The notes under the pieces are model-generated. The model saw only the letters and a list, made by a program, of their open reading frames with translations. It searched no databases and was not told the DNA's origin. This document shows positions 6,130 to 6,809 of a stretch of DNA of 6,809 nucleotides, one piece after another. The position numbers and the translations under genes were made by a program. The number at the start of each line of letters is the position of its first letter. Positions within the stretch are counted from its first letter, which is position 1. Source of the stretch: Candidatus Gastranaerophilales bacterium (lineage in GTDB: Bacteria; Cyanobacteriota; Vampirovibrionia; Gastranaerophilales; Gastranaerophilaceae); the NCBI GenBank assembly GCA_021205645.1, contig JAJPXE010000084.1, positions 1 through 6,809 on the forward strand, in the 5' to 3' direction.

Positions 6130-6516
6130 TTACAGTATAAATCCTTCCGGCAGAAGTTCTTCAATAGTATGCACAATAATATTTCCGTTTTCTTCCGTAA
6201 TAACAATTGTTCCGTTGTCAGAGCGGAATTCGTAAATTACCTGTCTGCAAGCACCGCAGGGTGTACAATTTCCCATATTGGGAGAATATATTGCTATTGC
6301 AATTATCCGGCGTTCACCGCTAGCAACAGCCGTTCCTATTGCATTTCTTTCCGCACATATTGAAAGACCGTAACTTGCATTCTCAAAGTTGCAGCCCGTA
6401 TACATATTGCCGTTCGCACCCAGCACACAGGCTCCCACTTTGAACTTTGAATACGGAGTATATGCATTTTCAGCAGCTTCTTTAGCTTTTTTTAGTAGAA
6501 TTTCATAATCTATCAT
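6130..6516 (-). CDS. cdd: Cytidine deaminase
   Basis: Cdd hydrolytically deaminates cytidine and deoxycytidine to uridine and deoxyuridine in pyrimidine salvage; the short form works as a cytoplasmic tetramer. The 128 residues fit the tetrameric class. Motifs: substrate-binding N43 and E45 in GCNFENASYG, zinc ligand C54 and proton-shuttle E56 in CAE, and zinc ligands C87 and C90 in PCGACRQ. The ATG at 6516 gives the family-typical beginning MIDYEILLKKAKEA. It has AGGTG four bases upstream. The longer ATG at 6546 would add ten residues that place this Shine-Dalgarno sequence inside the gene. It is the first recognised gene of the operon leading to dgkA. In many Bacillota cdd instead follows dgkA, so its position here is a rearranged version of a familiar neighbourhood. 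Confidence 0.95.
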   Translation of the reverse strand: MIDYEILLKKAKEAAENAYTPYSKFKVGACVLGANGNMYTGCNFENASYGLSICAERNAIGTAVASGERRIIAIAIYSPNMGNCTPCGACRQVIYEFRSDNGTIVITEENGNIIVHTIEELLPEGFIL

Positions 6517-6520
6517 AAAA

Positions 6521-6525
6521 CACCT
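6521..6525 (-). promoter_or_regulatory. Ribosome binding site deciding the cdd start
   Basis: AGGTG, complementary to the CACCT of 16S rRNA, lies 4 bases before the ATG at 6516. It favours that start over the in-frame ATG at 6546. Confidence 0.65.
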
Positions 6526-6559
6526 GTCTTTCACCAATTTAATCATATATAAAAAATAA

Positions 6560-6688
6560 TCAATCAGCTATATAGTTGACTTTTACATCGAAGCTATCCT
6601 GTGTTGCAGGATGATTATTAAATCTAACCTGCATATTTCCAATCTGCTGTTTTGACAATATTTCGGGTTTATTGCAGATAAATGTCAT
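6560..6688 (-). CDS. Possible 42-residue small ORF upstream of cdd
   Basis: An ATG-to-TGA frame of 42 codons runs in the same direction as cdd and ends 43 bases before the cdd ATG. The predicted peptide begins MTFICNKPEILSK and ends HPATQDSFDVKVNYIAD. Its composition and codon use look like ordinary protein rather than AT-rich noise. An in-frame TAG sits one codon before the ATG. No good Shine-Dalgarno sequence precedes it; an internal ATG at codon 19 has GGA five bases upstream. It could be a small protein, a remnant of a longer gene's C-terminus, or chance. I do not recognise it. Confidence 0.35.
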   Translation of the reverse strand: MTFICNKPEILSKQQIGNMQVRFNNHPATQDSFDVKVNYIAD

Positions 6689-6693
6689 TTTCT

Positions 6694-6740
6694 AAAAATG
6701 GAGTAGCGGAAAATTCTCAAAATTCTGCTCCTACAGCCAT
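6694..6740 (-). terminator. Terminator-like or attenuator-like hairpin upstream of the cdd operon
   Basis: On the minus strand, GTAGGAGCAGAA and TTCCGCTACTCC can pair with small bulges around an AT-rich loop (TTTTGAGAATT), followed directly by ATTTTT (6699-6694). AATGG and CCATT flank the stem and can also pair. This resembles an intrinsic terminator reading leftwards, either for a gene beyond the right edge or as a regulatory leader for the cdd operon. A 7-codon frame (MAVGAEF, ATG at 6740) overlaps the upstream arm. Confidence 0.4.
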
Positions 6741-6809
6741 TGGACGATTTAGTTAAATTTTCTTTACAAACTTAAATAAAAAAGTCAATTTTTTTATATA
6801 TAAATACTT
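6741..6809. other. AT-rich right end without a gene
   Basis: No ORF is visible here. On the minus strand TTGACT at 6788-6783 resembles a -35 box, but the best partner 16 bases on (TAAAGA) is poor, so a promoter for the cdd operon is only hinted at. Confidence 0.3.

Noticed and set aside
6129..6206. Longer N-terminus for the small Cys/His gene
   Set aside because: It would overlap the cdd C-terminus by about 77 bases. The ATG at 6128 directly after the cdd stop fits the operon spacing far better.

Overview
This is an AT-rich bacterial chromosome segment of core housekeeping genes. Nothing in it looks like phage, plasmid or defence cargo. Layout: tsaD (minus strand, 127-1161) and obg (plus strand, 1275-2564) diverge from a 113-base intergenic region. 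A 264-base convergent gap (2565-2828) is packed with palindromes. A compact minus-strand operon then reads, in transcription order, cdd (cytidine deaminase), a 71-residue putative zinc-binding protein, a 7TM-HD phosphodiesterase of the PgpH type, ybeY, and dgkA. Spacings are 1 and 6 bases, then an overlap, then 5 bases. The right end (6517-6809) holds a possible 42-codon ORF and a terminator-like or attenuator-like hairpin on the same strand. The left end (1-126) is AT-rich and shows no gene.

Organism: the pgpH-ybeY-dgkA order is known from Bacillota and, in part, from the Cyanobacteria lineage. The Obg G domain has stretches that recall cyanobacterial Obg, but the protein also carries a C-terminal OCT domain, which is common in Bacillota. 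A non-photosynthetic Cyanobacteria relative (Vampirovibrionia/Gastranaerophilales) or a Bacillota member would both fit. This is an inference from remembered family features, not a search result.

How the genes relate: TsaD (tRNA t6A), Obg (50S assembly GTPase) and YbeY (rRNA processing) serve translation. PgpH-type 7TM-HD proteins degrade cyclic di-AMP at the membrane. DgkA-family kinases recycle lipid alcohols (diacylglycerol or undecaprenol). Cdd salvages cytidine. The grouping is a growth and envelope housekeeping cluster.

Most unusual points: (1) an array of three consecutive long hairpins at 2651-2805, with related arms, outer inverted repeats and a 6-base direct repeat at its edges, which looks like a small dispersed palindromic element; (2) a -10 box placed so that the tsaD mRNA would start exactly at its ATG (leaderless); (3) the small Cys/His protein fixed between cdd and pgpH; (4) three 10-base tandem repeats just after obg. 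I see no clear new multi-gene system.
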